From assembly GCA_000750105.3 (NCBI GenBank), contig JPHH03000013.1:1-64000 (forward strand): a stretch of 64,000 bases of DNA, read 5' to 3'. The stretch's first letter is position 1, and each line of letters opens with the position of its first letter. The notes beneath the pieces are model-generated. The model had not been told where the DNA came from and did not search any database. It saw only the letters and a list, made by a program, of their open reading frames with translations. Source of the DNA: Tolypocladium sp. Sup5 PDA-1. Taxonomy: Eukaryota; Ascomycota; Sordariomycetes; Hypocreales; Ophiocordycipitaceae. Made by a program: the position numbers and the translations under genes. This document shows positions 49,001 through 59,191 of this stretch, one piece after another.

Positions 49001-50688
49001 GGGCATTCGTCCCTCCGAAACCGAAGCAATTTACACTCACGCGGCGAGTGCCGTCAATAGGCCAATCCATGACCGATCTAGGGACCTGGGGAGTGTCAGT
49101 AGAGTAACAGACAAGCAGCCACGGGGTGCCGCTACCTTGACTTTCCAGCTCTCAAAGTCGATATCGGGATTCCCAGACTCAAAGTTGATGTTTGGAGGGA
49201 TCTTGCCGTGTTCCAGGACCAAGACACCCTTGATCATTCCAGCCACACCGGCTGCACCTTCGAGATGCCCGACATTCGGCTTGATGGAGCCCACCACAAT
49301 GGGCTTTTCGGTTGAGCGGACGGAGCCGAGGGTCTCGGAGACGGCCTTTAGCTCTCGCCAGTCGCCGGCTTGAGTCCCAGTTCCGTGGCACTCCACGTAT
49401 GCGGTCTGGTTAAAGTCCAGCCCAGCTGCTGCATAGACGGATCGGATGTTGGCCACTTGGGCCTCTTTGCTCGGCAAAGTGATTCCTGAAAGAGATTTCA
49501 TGTTAGTAAGAGGGCGGTGCATGGCGGTTCTAAAACTTACCAGGAGTTCGACCGTCCTGGTTGACGGCTGTGCCTCGAATGACTGCTCGGATAGTATCAT
49601 TGTCTCGAAGAGCATCGGACAGTCGCTTCATGACGATAATGCCAATGCCCTCGCCCCTTCCGTAACCGTTGGCGCGGGAGTCAAATGTGAAGCACTTGCC
49701 ATCCGGGCTCAGGAAGTTGAGTGCCGTCATTGGCATCATGGTGTTGGGGGTCAGAATCATGCCGGAACCAGCGGCAATGGCCTGCCTGCAATTAGTTTTG
49801 GTCATTTACTCGTGCGCAGTGCGATTCTTACCAAAGACGATTCGCCATTCCGCAGACTTTGTGCTGCGAGATGGACGGATACAAGGCTGGCACTGCAGCC
49901 GGTATCAAGGGTCACGCTCGGACCGTGGAAGTTGAAAAAGTACGAGATTCGGTTTGCCATGATGGCAATGCCGTTACCAGTAGCGGCATATCGTGGCGCC
50001 CAGTCCGGATCCCGAAGGCAGATTTGCTCGTAGTCTAAGCGGTGTTAGTCACGAGGGTTATCTGGCACAGTGGCTCAGATAGCATTAAAAACACGCACCC
50101 TTGACAAAAGATCCGACGTAGACAGCCGTGTCGCTGCCATCAAGATCCTCCTTGCGGAGTCCAGCTGAGAATCAATGTAAGCATTTGGCTACTTGAGCAA
50201 GGCTGGGAAGTACGCACCGCTCTCAAGTGCCTCGTAGCAGACTTCCAGGAGCATCCTCTGCTGAGGATCTATGGCCTTGGCATCTTCGGCCGCGACCGAG
50301 AAGAACTTTTTGTGCGTTAGCATAAACAAGGAACAAGGCTTTCGAGCCAAGGCGGCCTACTGGAGCGTCAAAAGCAGCAACATCCCCTTTGAGGAAGTGC
50401 GCTCCACGGAAAGAGATCTTATCGCTATTAGCCACAGAGTTCAACAGTGGAATGTGTAGTCCTTACACTGCCTTGGCGATCACCACCTGGGTGATAGTAG
50501 CCGTCGATATTGAGGCGATCCTTGGGGAACTCCGACCACTGAGATTCGGCGCCCTCAAGCACCTTCCAGAGTTCTTCTGGAGAGGTAGCGTCTCCAGGGA
50601 ACCGTAGGCCAAGGCCGACGATTGCGATGTCCTCCATTGCTGCCTTACTAAAAGTCTCCAAGATTCTGGTGGTGTTGAGACTCGGCAT
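43090..50688 (-). CDS. Highly reducing type I polyketide synthase (2,390 aa)
   Basis: Nine exons: 50688-50467, 50417-50361, 50305-50218, 50164-50099, 50034-49832, 49781-49541, 49485-49136, 49085-44636 and 44585-43090; introns 49-64 nt. Domains: KS (about 18-440; Cys191 in DTGCSAS, His326 in ECHGTGTQ, His366 in NVGHLEGAAG), AT (about 570-880; Ser665 in GHSSGE), DH (His988, Asp1178 in HPATLDSMFQ), about 400 residues with only a vestigial methyltransferase motif (VLQVGGGHSAM, about 1304), ER (about 1670-1990), KR (GGLGGLG at 2020; Ser2152, Tyr2164, Asn2168) and ACP (Ser2343 in GVDSLVAV). No thioesterase or reductase follows the ACP, so release needs another factor. Predicted product: a reduced polyketide of unknown structure. 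Deviations: DH HxxxK instead of HxxxG, and ER cofactor loop HAGASAQGLA instead of the usual GGVGQA type. Confidence 0.95.
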
Positions 50689-50790
50689 AAGTAGGGGAAA
50701 AAACCGGTTCTGCAACAAAGACGTGAAAGACTCGTCAAAGAGGTTGAAGGGAAGAAAAGGAGAAAGAGAGTTGGCAACAGAATGGAAACC

Positions 50791-50800
50791 GATATTTAAA
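50791..50800 (-). promoter_or_regulatory. TATA-like element of the PKS gene
   Basis: Minus-strand TTTAAATATC about 105 bp upstream of the PKS start codon, directly downstream of the GTGAA array. Position and sequence fit a core promoter; not tested. Confidence 0.45.
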
Positions 50801-50815
50801 GTGAGAACCACTGCA

Positions 50816-50880
50816 GTGAAAAGATCACCGTGAACACACCGTGAACTCGAGGAAACGGCCAAACTTCACGTTCCAGTGAA
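50816..50880 (-). promoter_or_regulatory. GTGAA/TTCAC element array in the PKS promoter
   Basis: Plus-strand GTGAA at 50816-50820, 50831-50835, 50842-50846 and 50876-50880, and TTCAC at 50865-50869. Two copies share the full 10-mer CACCGTGAAC (50826-50835, 50837-50846), spaced 11 bp, about one helical turn. The last two form the inverted repeat TTCAC-N6-GTGAA. About 130-190 bp upstream of the PKS ATG. A transcription-factor binding cluster is the simplest reading. Confidence 0.5.
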
Positions 50881-52469
50881 TCTGACACCCTCGAGTGACC
50901 GTTGGTAAGCTGTCCCGAATACCCGGGAGTTGGCCGGATGGGTCAAAGTCTGAACAGCTGCGTCTTGGCTTACACGAAAGGCCAGGTTGAACCAAAGAGC
51001 GCATTTCATAGAGGCATGTCCGCGTAGAAGTAAACAGCATGGGAGTGTTCTTAAGTGAATTTGAGGACGACGAGTGTCGCCAGCGCTATGACGCCTCCCG
51101 GTCGACGAAATAATCAGCAAACGACGTAGTGAGGCTCATAGCATAAGCTCAGAGGGCGGGGGGTGTCAAACACTCCGAGCAAACAAGAGAGAGAGGCGCG
51201 GCCAGAAAGCTCATGCCCACGTGAGGTTGCAGCAGCGGCATATGCAGCTGGGATTATGAGGAGGTCGCCCTATTATGAGGCAACGCAGACAGACAGGGGC
51301 ATCCAGCTTTGGTCGATCTGGAAGCGCCCGATCAAATGACGGCGAGTACCAGGAGGGAGCCACATTGCTATCACGGTACATGATGCGGGACATGGGTGGT
51401 CAGCAGCAAAGCTGACCAAAGGTGTTCACTCCCATGGCACAAGGAAGAGAAATGCTGCGCTCGTGCAGATTGCCCCGTTGCTGTGGGAGAAGCGCGCACT
51501 TGAGACATTCAGCATCAGTCTGGTCCCAGCACGAGGCAAGCAGACCTTGGGCTTCAGTCGTCGGTTCCGGTGCTCACCTAGCTTGAGCGATGTGAACTCC
51601 GTGCCTGGGCAATGGGAGCTGGAGACGCCCAAAAGAGTTGCATGACAATGACATTCCACATGCAAGGGGGTGGAGTCTCGTTGTATTCGGAATCAAAGAT
51701 GTTGCCAGTGGTCACTTGAGCGAGTTACGATCTGTTCCTGGAAGAGATTACGCTGCCAAGAAGCAGGGCGGCTAAGACGGGCCAACAACAACACCAACAC
51801 CAACATCTAGATGGCATGGGCTGAATAGAAGTTGACGAAACCGACTTCCTATCGTCTTTCCAGCGCTCGGCTTGGCCACGTCCGCTGGCCAGTGCTTGTA
51901 GCCGTGTATGCAGGAGGGACCGGCCCCAGCCTCCCCCGAGACTATACAGGAGGCCTGAAACCTGGTCAAACCTTGAGAAGGCCCTGAATTTGGAGTAGAC
52001 CTGAGGGTATTAGGTGAATAAGCGGTCCGTTGTACCCGCCAACTAACGAGAGTTGCAGCCCCCCACGGAAACGCATCCGCAACCGCATGAAGCCTCTTGG
52101 GATCCACATGCACCGACTTGAACTGCAGCATCTGGTTGCCCAAGACAGTTCCGACGGGTGTGCAAAGCAGAGAGCGACGGGTACGGACCTGTGGCGTCAA
52201 AGGCTTTGCAGAGTTGTATCGATTGCTCAGATTTGGGGGTGCCTGGCGGTTCCACAAGGCGGTGTTGGTCGGTCGAGACGGGGAAGGACTCCCGAGGATG
52301 ATGTAGACTTTGTTCCTGGGCCGCTATCCGAAGCCTTGAAGGATACACAGACAACGTAGTTTTCTCTTCCTCGTTTGAGTATCCCTTCCGCGAAGAAGCT
52401 GAGTTGGAGACAATTCACAGTATTAGCCACACGTCTGGTGTATGCGGCCTGGACTCCCTGTGCCAACCT

Positions 52470-52675
52470 GCAACGCAAAAGACGCATCACCCAGCCTTGT
52501 GAATCACACTACGGTTCCAGACCGTAAGGCCAACAGATGATTGACCAGCCCGGTGAATCCATCCCACCATAGTGCAACCCAACAGACGCTCCGACCACCA
52601 AGGTTGGGCAGTGTGAGGTCCAACAAAGTGCTGCCGGGCTGCAACCCAACACACGCCTCGACCAGCCTTGTGAAC
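52470..52675. repeat. Degenerate tandem repeat, four copies
   Basis: Copies at about 52470-52504, 52524-52558, 52574-52608 and 52641-52675. The first and last align over 35 bp; the blocks GCAACCCAACAGACGC at 52574 and GCAACCCAACACACGC at 52641 differ by one base. CCAGCCTTGTGAA recurs at 52491 and 52662, with a variant at 52545. Spacing 50-67 bp. Origin unknown. Confidence 0.6.
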
Positions 52676-54390
52676 CCACCGCAGTGTTTAATGCTGATTC
52701 TCAATGCTACGAGGTCCATGGATAGAGTGAATCTGATCTCGGTTTGAATCCGACGAGTTGTGATCGAGTTGTTGCCGAGTCACGTGGGTACCCTCATGGT
52801 CAACACCCAGGCATGGATGCCGTATTAGTGGCGCAACCAGTCCCCTAGCCCGTGTTTTCATGCAGACCATTTCTTGAAAACTTCATGGAGCAGGAAGATG
52901 CTCTAGAATCAGGGTTTTCAGGCCAAGACCGTACTGTGGCCCTCGTGTTACACGGTCCGGCATGCAGTGCACTCGAGCGGATCCTCAGCTGTGGGCATGC
53001 TCCGTTCTGTGCAACGACCTAATACAAAAGAACATTAAGCTAGGAACCTGCACGGTGGGGTCCCAGCTTCCACGAGCTTGTCCATGCCAGCCGGGCTGCT
53101 TGCCCGCGAAGAGCCGATGCCCATCAGTGGAAATCATCAGATATATGCGACTGTCTTGTTTCATTGTCGTCCATCTAGACTTCAGGACAGACCTGAGAGA
53201 TGCCATGCGAGACGCTCGGCTCATGGCACCGCGGTGGCATGCAAACCACATGGAGGCGGGAGGACAGCGGCCCGCAAACGCGGCCGCTTCTTGGTGGTTG
53301 AAGTGACTGGTCAGGGGCAAACGAGGCCCGGGTAACACTGATCCATCACGCAGCGGCCTTGATTGACTCACTCCTCGGTTCTTCACACGGCGCTTTGTGG
53401 CATGTACAACCAGATCGCAAGAGGGGATACTTGTCAAGGGCTTTGAACGCTCTCAAATGGCCATGCGCCATCGTGTGCAACCAACCATCTCAAGGTGCGG
53501 GTAACGCCAAGTTGCCTCAACCGCATGCTGGCCCGGGCCAACAAATCGCTCAAAGAGGTGGTAAATACAGAAACCGTACAACGTGATATTGCCTATTCTG
53601 GCGATGGAACGTTTGGATCCCCGTCCTGAGCTGTTGGTGAGAGGCTTGTCGAGATGGCGGGTCGGGTAGCCTCCCCTGGGCTCTCTTATACCGAAACGCC
53701 TCTGTCTCTGGGGAACCCGGCTTTAAGGGGCTCCATGTCGGTGGCATGGTATACGAGCGCTTTACCTAGAATCCTTGGGAAGATGTTGGCCTGGCTGGAT
53801 ACATGCAGTTCACCTTGGCGAACACAAGTTCGCGCTGGTGCGACGTCTGTTGGGAGTTGTCTCAGATGCTTGTTCAACGACTCGCTGTAAACGCATTGAG
53901 CAAGACATCTCTTCTATTGTTACTCTGCACTTGAGGCTCGCTTATAGACCTGTGTGATCTGTTCATCTCGTCTTTCTTCGGCTGCATGTGGTCGCTCACA
54001 TCTCGAGCCGTCAAGTGATGCATCATATGAAGGACCTAACCGCCTAGACGACAAGAAGGTTATCTAGGTTCGTTTGAGCCCCGTGACAGCTGCAACAAGA
54101 TTGCATTTGACCTGGCAAGCGCAAAGCCTGTCTTGACCGACCACCAGTCGCCCCCTTCCCACTCACCAGACAGGACAGGTTCACCAGGCAGGCCAGGTTT
54201 CGAGCAGCTCCTGCCGCCATAGCCTCAAAGCCATGTCCTGAGCTTGAAAATCCATCCTTGCACAACCTCCCCCTTTCAATCTGCACGTGAGCACGCCTGA
54301 TCTGGCCCAGATCACAACTGGAACGTGCTGGCCCACGCTTTTGGATTCATATACTGGTTCTCTTGCTCTCATCTGGAGGACCATCCGTTG

Positions 54391-56419
54391 ATGACAATGG
54401 CCAACGAATATCGCATGTCGCTTTCATACCCCAATCCATCCTTGGGGCAGATGGCATCCCTGGAAGATCGCGGCAGCCATAATGGGATCTCGTCCAAGCC
54501 GGCAGCCGTGGCCGGCATCCCCCCAGTCAATGGAGCCCGCCAGGTTGTCCTGATGGCCTCGTATGCAACCCCCTGCGAACATGAAAAAGGACAGAGAATC
54601 TAACATTCTGCAGGCTCCTTGTCGGTCTTTTGTTCTCCAGCCTGGACACGTCGATCGTGTCAACGTCTCTGGTCACGATATCGCACGAACTGAACGACTT
54701 TGTCAACGCTCCCTGGATTGTCTTGGCGTATCTCCTGACATACATGGGTCAGTCTGCCCGATGAGAGCCCTTTGAGCAAAGAAGCGCACGCACTGACTGT
54801 CCATGTAGGGTTTGCCGTCTGTATTTCGAAGCTCAGTGATATTTACGGACGACGGAACATGCTGATTTTGTCATGGATCATCTTCATGGGCTTTTCCATG
54901 GGGTGTGCAACTTCCAAAGACATGATTGCACTGTATGCACGCTCCCAGCTCGCTAGCCGACTCCATCCACAAACTGACGTGCGGTAGGATTGTTTGTCGT
55001 GCGTTCCAAGGGATAGGTGCTTCTGGCTTGTATAGCTTGACACAGATCGGGCTCGTGGAAATTGGACCAGTACATCGCCCCAGTCTCATCGGTGCCATGA
55101 TAGGGGCCACACTTGCGGTTGCGTTCGTTCTGGGACCGTTGCTCGGAGGCATTATTGCTCAACTCTCTGATTGGAGGTGGCTTTTCCACATGAAGTGAGT
55201 TTCCCAGTAGGCAGTGCTGAAAGATGGCTACTGACCTGCTCAGCATTCCATGTGGGCTGGTAACGATCCTGGCGATAACCAACTTCTGGCCCCAGGAAGA
55301 CGTTGCACACCTGCTCTCCTGGAAAGCCTTCACCCGGATCGACTTCATCGGCGGTGCGACGCTACTGTGCAGCTCTGGGTTTCTCGTGTTCGCAATACAG
55401 CAGGCCGGATCGCAGACGTTTGCTTGGAATAGCCCGGAAATCATATCCACCTTTGTGCTCTCCGGCGTCAGCTGCATCCTGTTCGTCTGGTGGGAAATCC
55501 GTCTCGAGAACAAGCGGTTCAGTAATGTCGAGCCAATTTTCCCAATGCGGTTGATGACTCGACGCGTCTATGTTGCGGGTTTGCTGTAAGTGCGGCTTAT
55601 TCTCATTTTCAAACGTGTTGCTCACCTCGGCCCAGGCTTACCTTGCTCACCGGGTTCCCTTATATTTCTCTCTCCATTGTCATCCCAGAGCGGTTTCAAA
55701 TTGTTGATGGAGAGAGCGTGCTTATGGCTGGAGTTCATATACTCCCGCTGCTTGGCGCTTGCGCCGTTGGCTCGTTCCTGGGTGGTGCGTTCTCTCGCAA
55801 GCGGAACAACACGTCGTACACCCTTGTAGGCGCTTCTTGCCTTCAGCTACTTGGTGTCGGACTCATGACCACAATCACCGGTACTCATACAAGTGAAGCT
55901 GCCCAATACGGGTACCAGGCCATCTTTGGACTCGGCGTTGGCCTTTCATTCTCGGCAGCAACAATCATGATAGGCGTCCTCGCCGCGGAGCCGGGCGTGC
56001 GTGCCTCTGCCCAAGGTGCTGTTGCGCAAGCCCGAGTTCTCGGTGGGTGCATCGGGCACTCAATCTGTACAGTTCTGTTCAACGTGCACGTCAACCGGCA
56101 CTTGGGGAACGACTTGACGGAGGAGCAGCTGGACAAGCTGCACCGTTCGCCCCTATCTGGTCTACAACTCCCCGAAGAACTGCGAGACCTCGTTAAGGCC
56201 GTCTACGTGGGTGCATTTGGGGAGGAGATCCAAGTCATGGGCCTTGCATGCGCCGTGATGGTTGTCGTGTCGTTGTTCACACTGGAGAGACACCCGACCC
56301 CCCTGACGAAACTGACAGCTCCTGCATCAGCGATAAAGGACGAGACTTCATCATTCCCACGAGGGAGTGACTCTGAGACCGAAACCAACACTATCTCAAG
56401 CACTAGCCAAGCGGTCTAG
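54391..56419 (+). CDS. MFS exporter, DHA2/14-TM type (586 aa)
   Basis: Six exons: 54391-54560, 54614-54747, 54809-54932, 54988-55194, 55244-55585 and 55636-56419; introns 49-61 nt. A major facilitator superfamily drug/toxin efflux pump of the plasma membrane. Family marks: DTSIVSTSLVTISHELN and APWIVLAYLLTYMGF in TM1-TM2; the motif A loop KLSDIYGRR; motif C region GATLAVAFVLGPLLGG with DWRWLFHMNIP after it (antiporter 14-TM signature). Hydrophobic segments continue to a cytosolic, Ser/Thr-rich C-terminal tail. A disordered 55-residue N-terminus precedes TM1. The ATG at 54391 was chosen (another Met is two codons later). Divergent from the PKS across 3.7 kb; exporters of this type commonly sit in polyketide clusters, so product export or self-protection is likely (inference). 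Confidence 0.93.
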
Positions 56420-57087
56420 TGTCTATCTGCGCTGTTTGCATCGGCTACCTTTCACAGCTATTTCGGCACGAGAACACGGACAGAGTTGGGCTTACGAAGA
56501 GCGGCGACATTTGGTATTTATCACACGGGGACACGTTGTATAAGAAGATAAGATGGTGTATCATGCGCCACAGGGGCAGGTTCCGCCTTGTTTTGGACTT
56601 TATCTTCACTTTTGGGCGCCAAAATTGCCTGGCAGGGCTAGTCACGGCACATCTCTCGGAATACTGGAAGTCTTAGCACCTAGTTCGTGGCAATTGAATG
56701 GATCTTTATATTTTCCTATCCACTTGAACATTTCAGTTTACCAGGGCGTTTTGCTGGTCTCTGAGATTCAGTCTGCTCTTTTACATGATAGCATCGCTGT
56801 TCCGGTTGTTGACCCCTGGCTGATTGTCTGCACGGATTCCAACAATAGGGGCCTGTGGTAAGACAGTCACTACGGACCCCCTGACAAGCCTTGAACTTGT
56901 GTTGCTCAAGATCTTTAGCACATGGCGTGACGACCAACCGATGCGGGTAACCTTGCGACAAGAGACGAGCGTCACAGTAAGCCCTAGATTCATGTATTGT
57001 GTACAAGGCACAGATTTAACTGTACTCTCCCATCTTGTGAAGCCATTCTAGGCAGCAGGAAAGCTCTTCCATGCTGTGTCTCCCATG
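56420..57087. other. Intergenic, exporter 3' flank
   Basis: About 670 bp, AT-richer, between the exporter stop and the cupin relic. No gene or repeat seen. Confidence 0.6.
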
Positions 57088-57364
57088 TCACGTAGCATCG
57101 CCACTGAACCTCCAGCCGCTCCAGCATCCATCACAGGCTCGGCCGCGACCGGCGCACAGGACCTCGTGCGCGGTGCTGTGCAAGTGCGTCGTGTCGTGCA
57201 TGGTGTAGCGCCGCCGGGGAGGCCAGCGGCGAGATGACGGAGTGGCAGACGAGCAGGGACTCCGTCTGGATGCTGGTGTTGGGGATGGAGTTGCAGGCTG
57301 GGATGTGGTGACGGGTTACACGGAGGGAGGGGAGTGGCGTTGGGATCGTTTGCCTCGGCGGCAT
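57088..57364 (-). pseudogene. Truncated, frameshifted YjlB-type cupin relic
   Basis: From ATG 57364 one frame reads a plausible N-terminus (LPSLRVTRHHIPACNSIPNT, then SIQTESLLVCHSVIS). Near 57,215 the similarity moves to another frame, which gives RYTMHDTTHLHSTAHEVLC and AGRGRA, then degenerates and stops at 57088-57090. The HSTAHEVL segment with its His residues is the metal-site strand of YjlB-like cupins, which in intact fungal relatives continue for another 80 or more residues. The linker between the two parts is shortened, and the rest of the barrel is missing. This looks like a dead gene; function of intact relatives is unknown. Identification is from memory of the family pattern. Confidence 0.5.
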
Positions 57365-57712
57365 GGCGGTGACTGGGAGCTGCTTGTTTGTTTGCTGCGG
57401 CTACGGGGCAATGCGCATGGTGGATTACGTTGTGTGATTTCCGCGTAAGCGATGAGACTGGTGACACTATGTGTCCTTGTTTGACGCATCAGGTTGGTGG
57501 TTTGAACGGCGGCGGGCATACATGTCTGACGCCATTCTCCAGTACTTACTCCAATGAGAGAAGCATGCTTCCCGCAAGAACAGCATGCACAATTCACCAG
57601 CAGAGTCCCAACAGCAGCATCCCCTGAGAGATTACATCGTCTTTGAATGAGCATAAGTGTGCCCTATAACCCCTCTTTCTATGAGATGCTGACCACCCCC
57701 AGACTCTCAACC
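57365..57712. other. Intergenic, nothing seen
   Basis: About 350 bp between the cupin relic and the 3' end of the Dabb gene. No supported feature. Confidence 0.6.
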
Positions 57713-58189
57713 TCATGGCGCAGAACCCCCGGTGAGCTGCGGCTTAAAGTACACCGTCTGGACGCCCTCAATCGTCAGCGTCTTCGCCACGGCCTTGAGG
57801 TTCTGGTGCGCCTGGCACTCGTCGTCGTAGTACTTCAGGTCAGCCAGGCTGGCGAACTCGGTCTTGCAGACGACGGTGAAGCCCTGGGACCGCGGGTCCT
57901 CCTCTGCGACACCGACGGCCAGGGACAGGATGTACGGCTTGCCGTCCTGGTGAAGCGCGGTCAGCCATGTCGGGTGTTGCGAGCCCTCCCGGCCCTCCCG
58001 GAGCGGCCCGGCGACGGGGACAGCAGACGCCGGAGGCTATCCGGAGACTCGGATGCAGCCGGTCTGGACGGCTCTCAGCCTCACCTTTTGGTTCGTCGCG
58101 TCGACGACCTTGTAATGCGCAATCAGCTTCTGCTGGTCCTCGGCCTTGGGGACCTTGAACATGGTGATTCGGTGGACGCGGTCTGCCAT
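57713..58189 (-). CDS. Dabb-type stress-responsive A/B barrel protein (112 aa)
   Basis: Exons 58189-58085 and 57946-57713; 138-nt intron (GTGAGG...CACCAG). Small ferredoxin-like Dabb domain: N-terminal strand RVHRITMFKVP, helix AEDQQKLIAHYKVVDA, strand KPYILSLAVG, strand GFTVVCKTEF, helix LADLKYYDDECQAHQNLKAVAK and final strand VQTVYFKPQL. These proteins dimerise into an alpha/beta barrel; members range from stress-induced proteins to small polyketide cyclases (plant olivetolic acid cyclase is one). No localisation signal. Whether this one works with the PKS 7 kb away is unknown; widespread orthologues in fungi make a housekeeping or stress role at least as likely. Confidence 0.85.
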
Positions 58190-59191
58190 CTTGACGGTCT
58201 TGGAACTGTATGCCCTGCTGCTGGCTGGGAATGTGTGCTGTCGCTCGAAGAACTGCGGCTGTGTGCTCGGATATCAAGGGACGGGTCAAGCGACTCATAT
58301 ACTGCCAGTTCCGAGGTTCCGAGAGACGCAGGAGGTTCAAGTCGACGCCGAAACAGGAACCGGGTCCAACACGCAACGGGGCAGCCAGCGGCTTTAATAA
58401 CTAACACCGGCCCACGGCCACGGCCATTAACCGACCCCCTCCATGCTTCCCCGATTCCGAGTTTCCGCATCTCCACATCCCCTCATCAGCTCACCACCGC
58501 AAGGAAGCCCGACTGCCGGTCTCCCTGGCGCGGCGCAATTCCGACCGTGCAATAGGCGGATTTATTAATCCGTATTGGGTGCTCCGACCGCTTTTCGAGG
58601 TGCTGCGCGGCATGCAGCGGCATAATCGAGACCACCACTTACAGCCGACGCAGCCTTCGAGGGATCAAGGGATAATATTGCCCGGCCGAGTCGTTTATCG
58701 GCGTTTTAAATGTTGCGTCTGGCTGCAGCTCTGGCTTCCATCTTACGTTTGCGCTCTTGCCAGTTGTATGCCAGCGACGATGAAGCCTCTCACCCAACAA
58801 CCATGTCCAACCTGCGGACTGTTTCCTCGGCATCATGAACACCGTCTGAAATGCCCAGTACTGTTGCATGCCTCGAACTTTGATGAGTGTCCAGTGTGGA
58901 TGTACCAAAGGATGATGCTGGCATCGCCTTCCTGGCATCTGCCATGGAAAGAACAAGAACTCAAGGAGGAAGCAGCAGGGGCAAGTTGCTTGCAAGACAT
59001 CGACCTCTGAGCATCTAGAAGGATGTCCCAAACTCATTTTCTCTCCATGGCCACGCTGAACTCTGTGCTATTACACAACCGTCCATCATTTACTTGTTTG
59101 CGCCCAGCTCCATCGTTCTCTGGGCCAGACCAGCATAGCATATCCATCGTCGTTTCGCGCACGCAGCACCGTCCATCACTCATCTTTCGCC
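58190..59191. other. Intergenic between divergent Dabb and 475-aa genes
   Basis: One kilobase serving as shared upstream region for the Dabb gene (minus) and the unknown gene at 59192 (plus). The plus frame 58579-59010 (143 aa) is Cys-containing but unrecognised and not called. Confidence 0.55.

Larger units (their letters stand above)
50689..54390. other. PKS-exporter intergenic region (3.7 kb)
   Basis: Divergent upstream region of the PKS (minus) and MFS exporter (plus). It contains a TATA-like element and GTGAA array near the PKS, a four-copy degenerate repeat at 52470-52675, and a GGTGAA copy (read TTCACC) at 54180-54185, about 205 bp before the exporter start. No regulator gene or other coding frame can be supported. 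Confidence 0.6.

Noticed and set aside
50418..50466. Alternative acceptor TAATAG in PKS intron 1
   Set aside because: Using it gives an immediate stop codon in the phase left by exon 1; the acceptor ending at 50418 restores the expected KS sequence ISFRGAHFLKG.
57647..58555. 302-aa plus frame across the Dabb gene
   Set aside because: Antisense to both Dabb exons and starts at a non-ATG-supported position; the Dabb model explains the locus.
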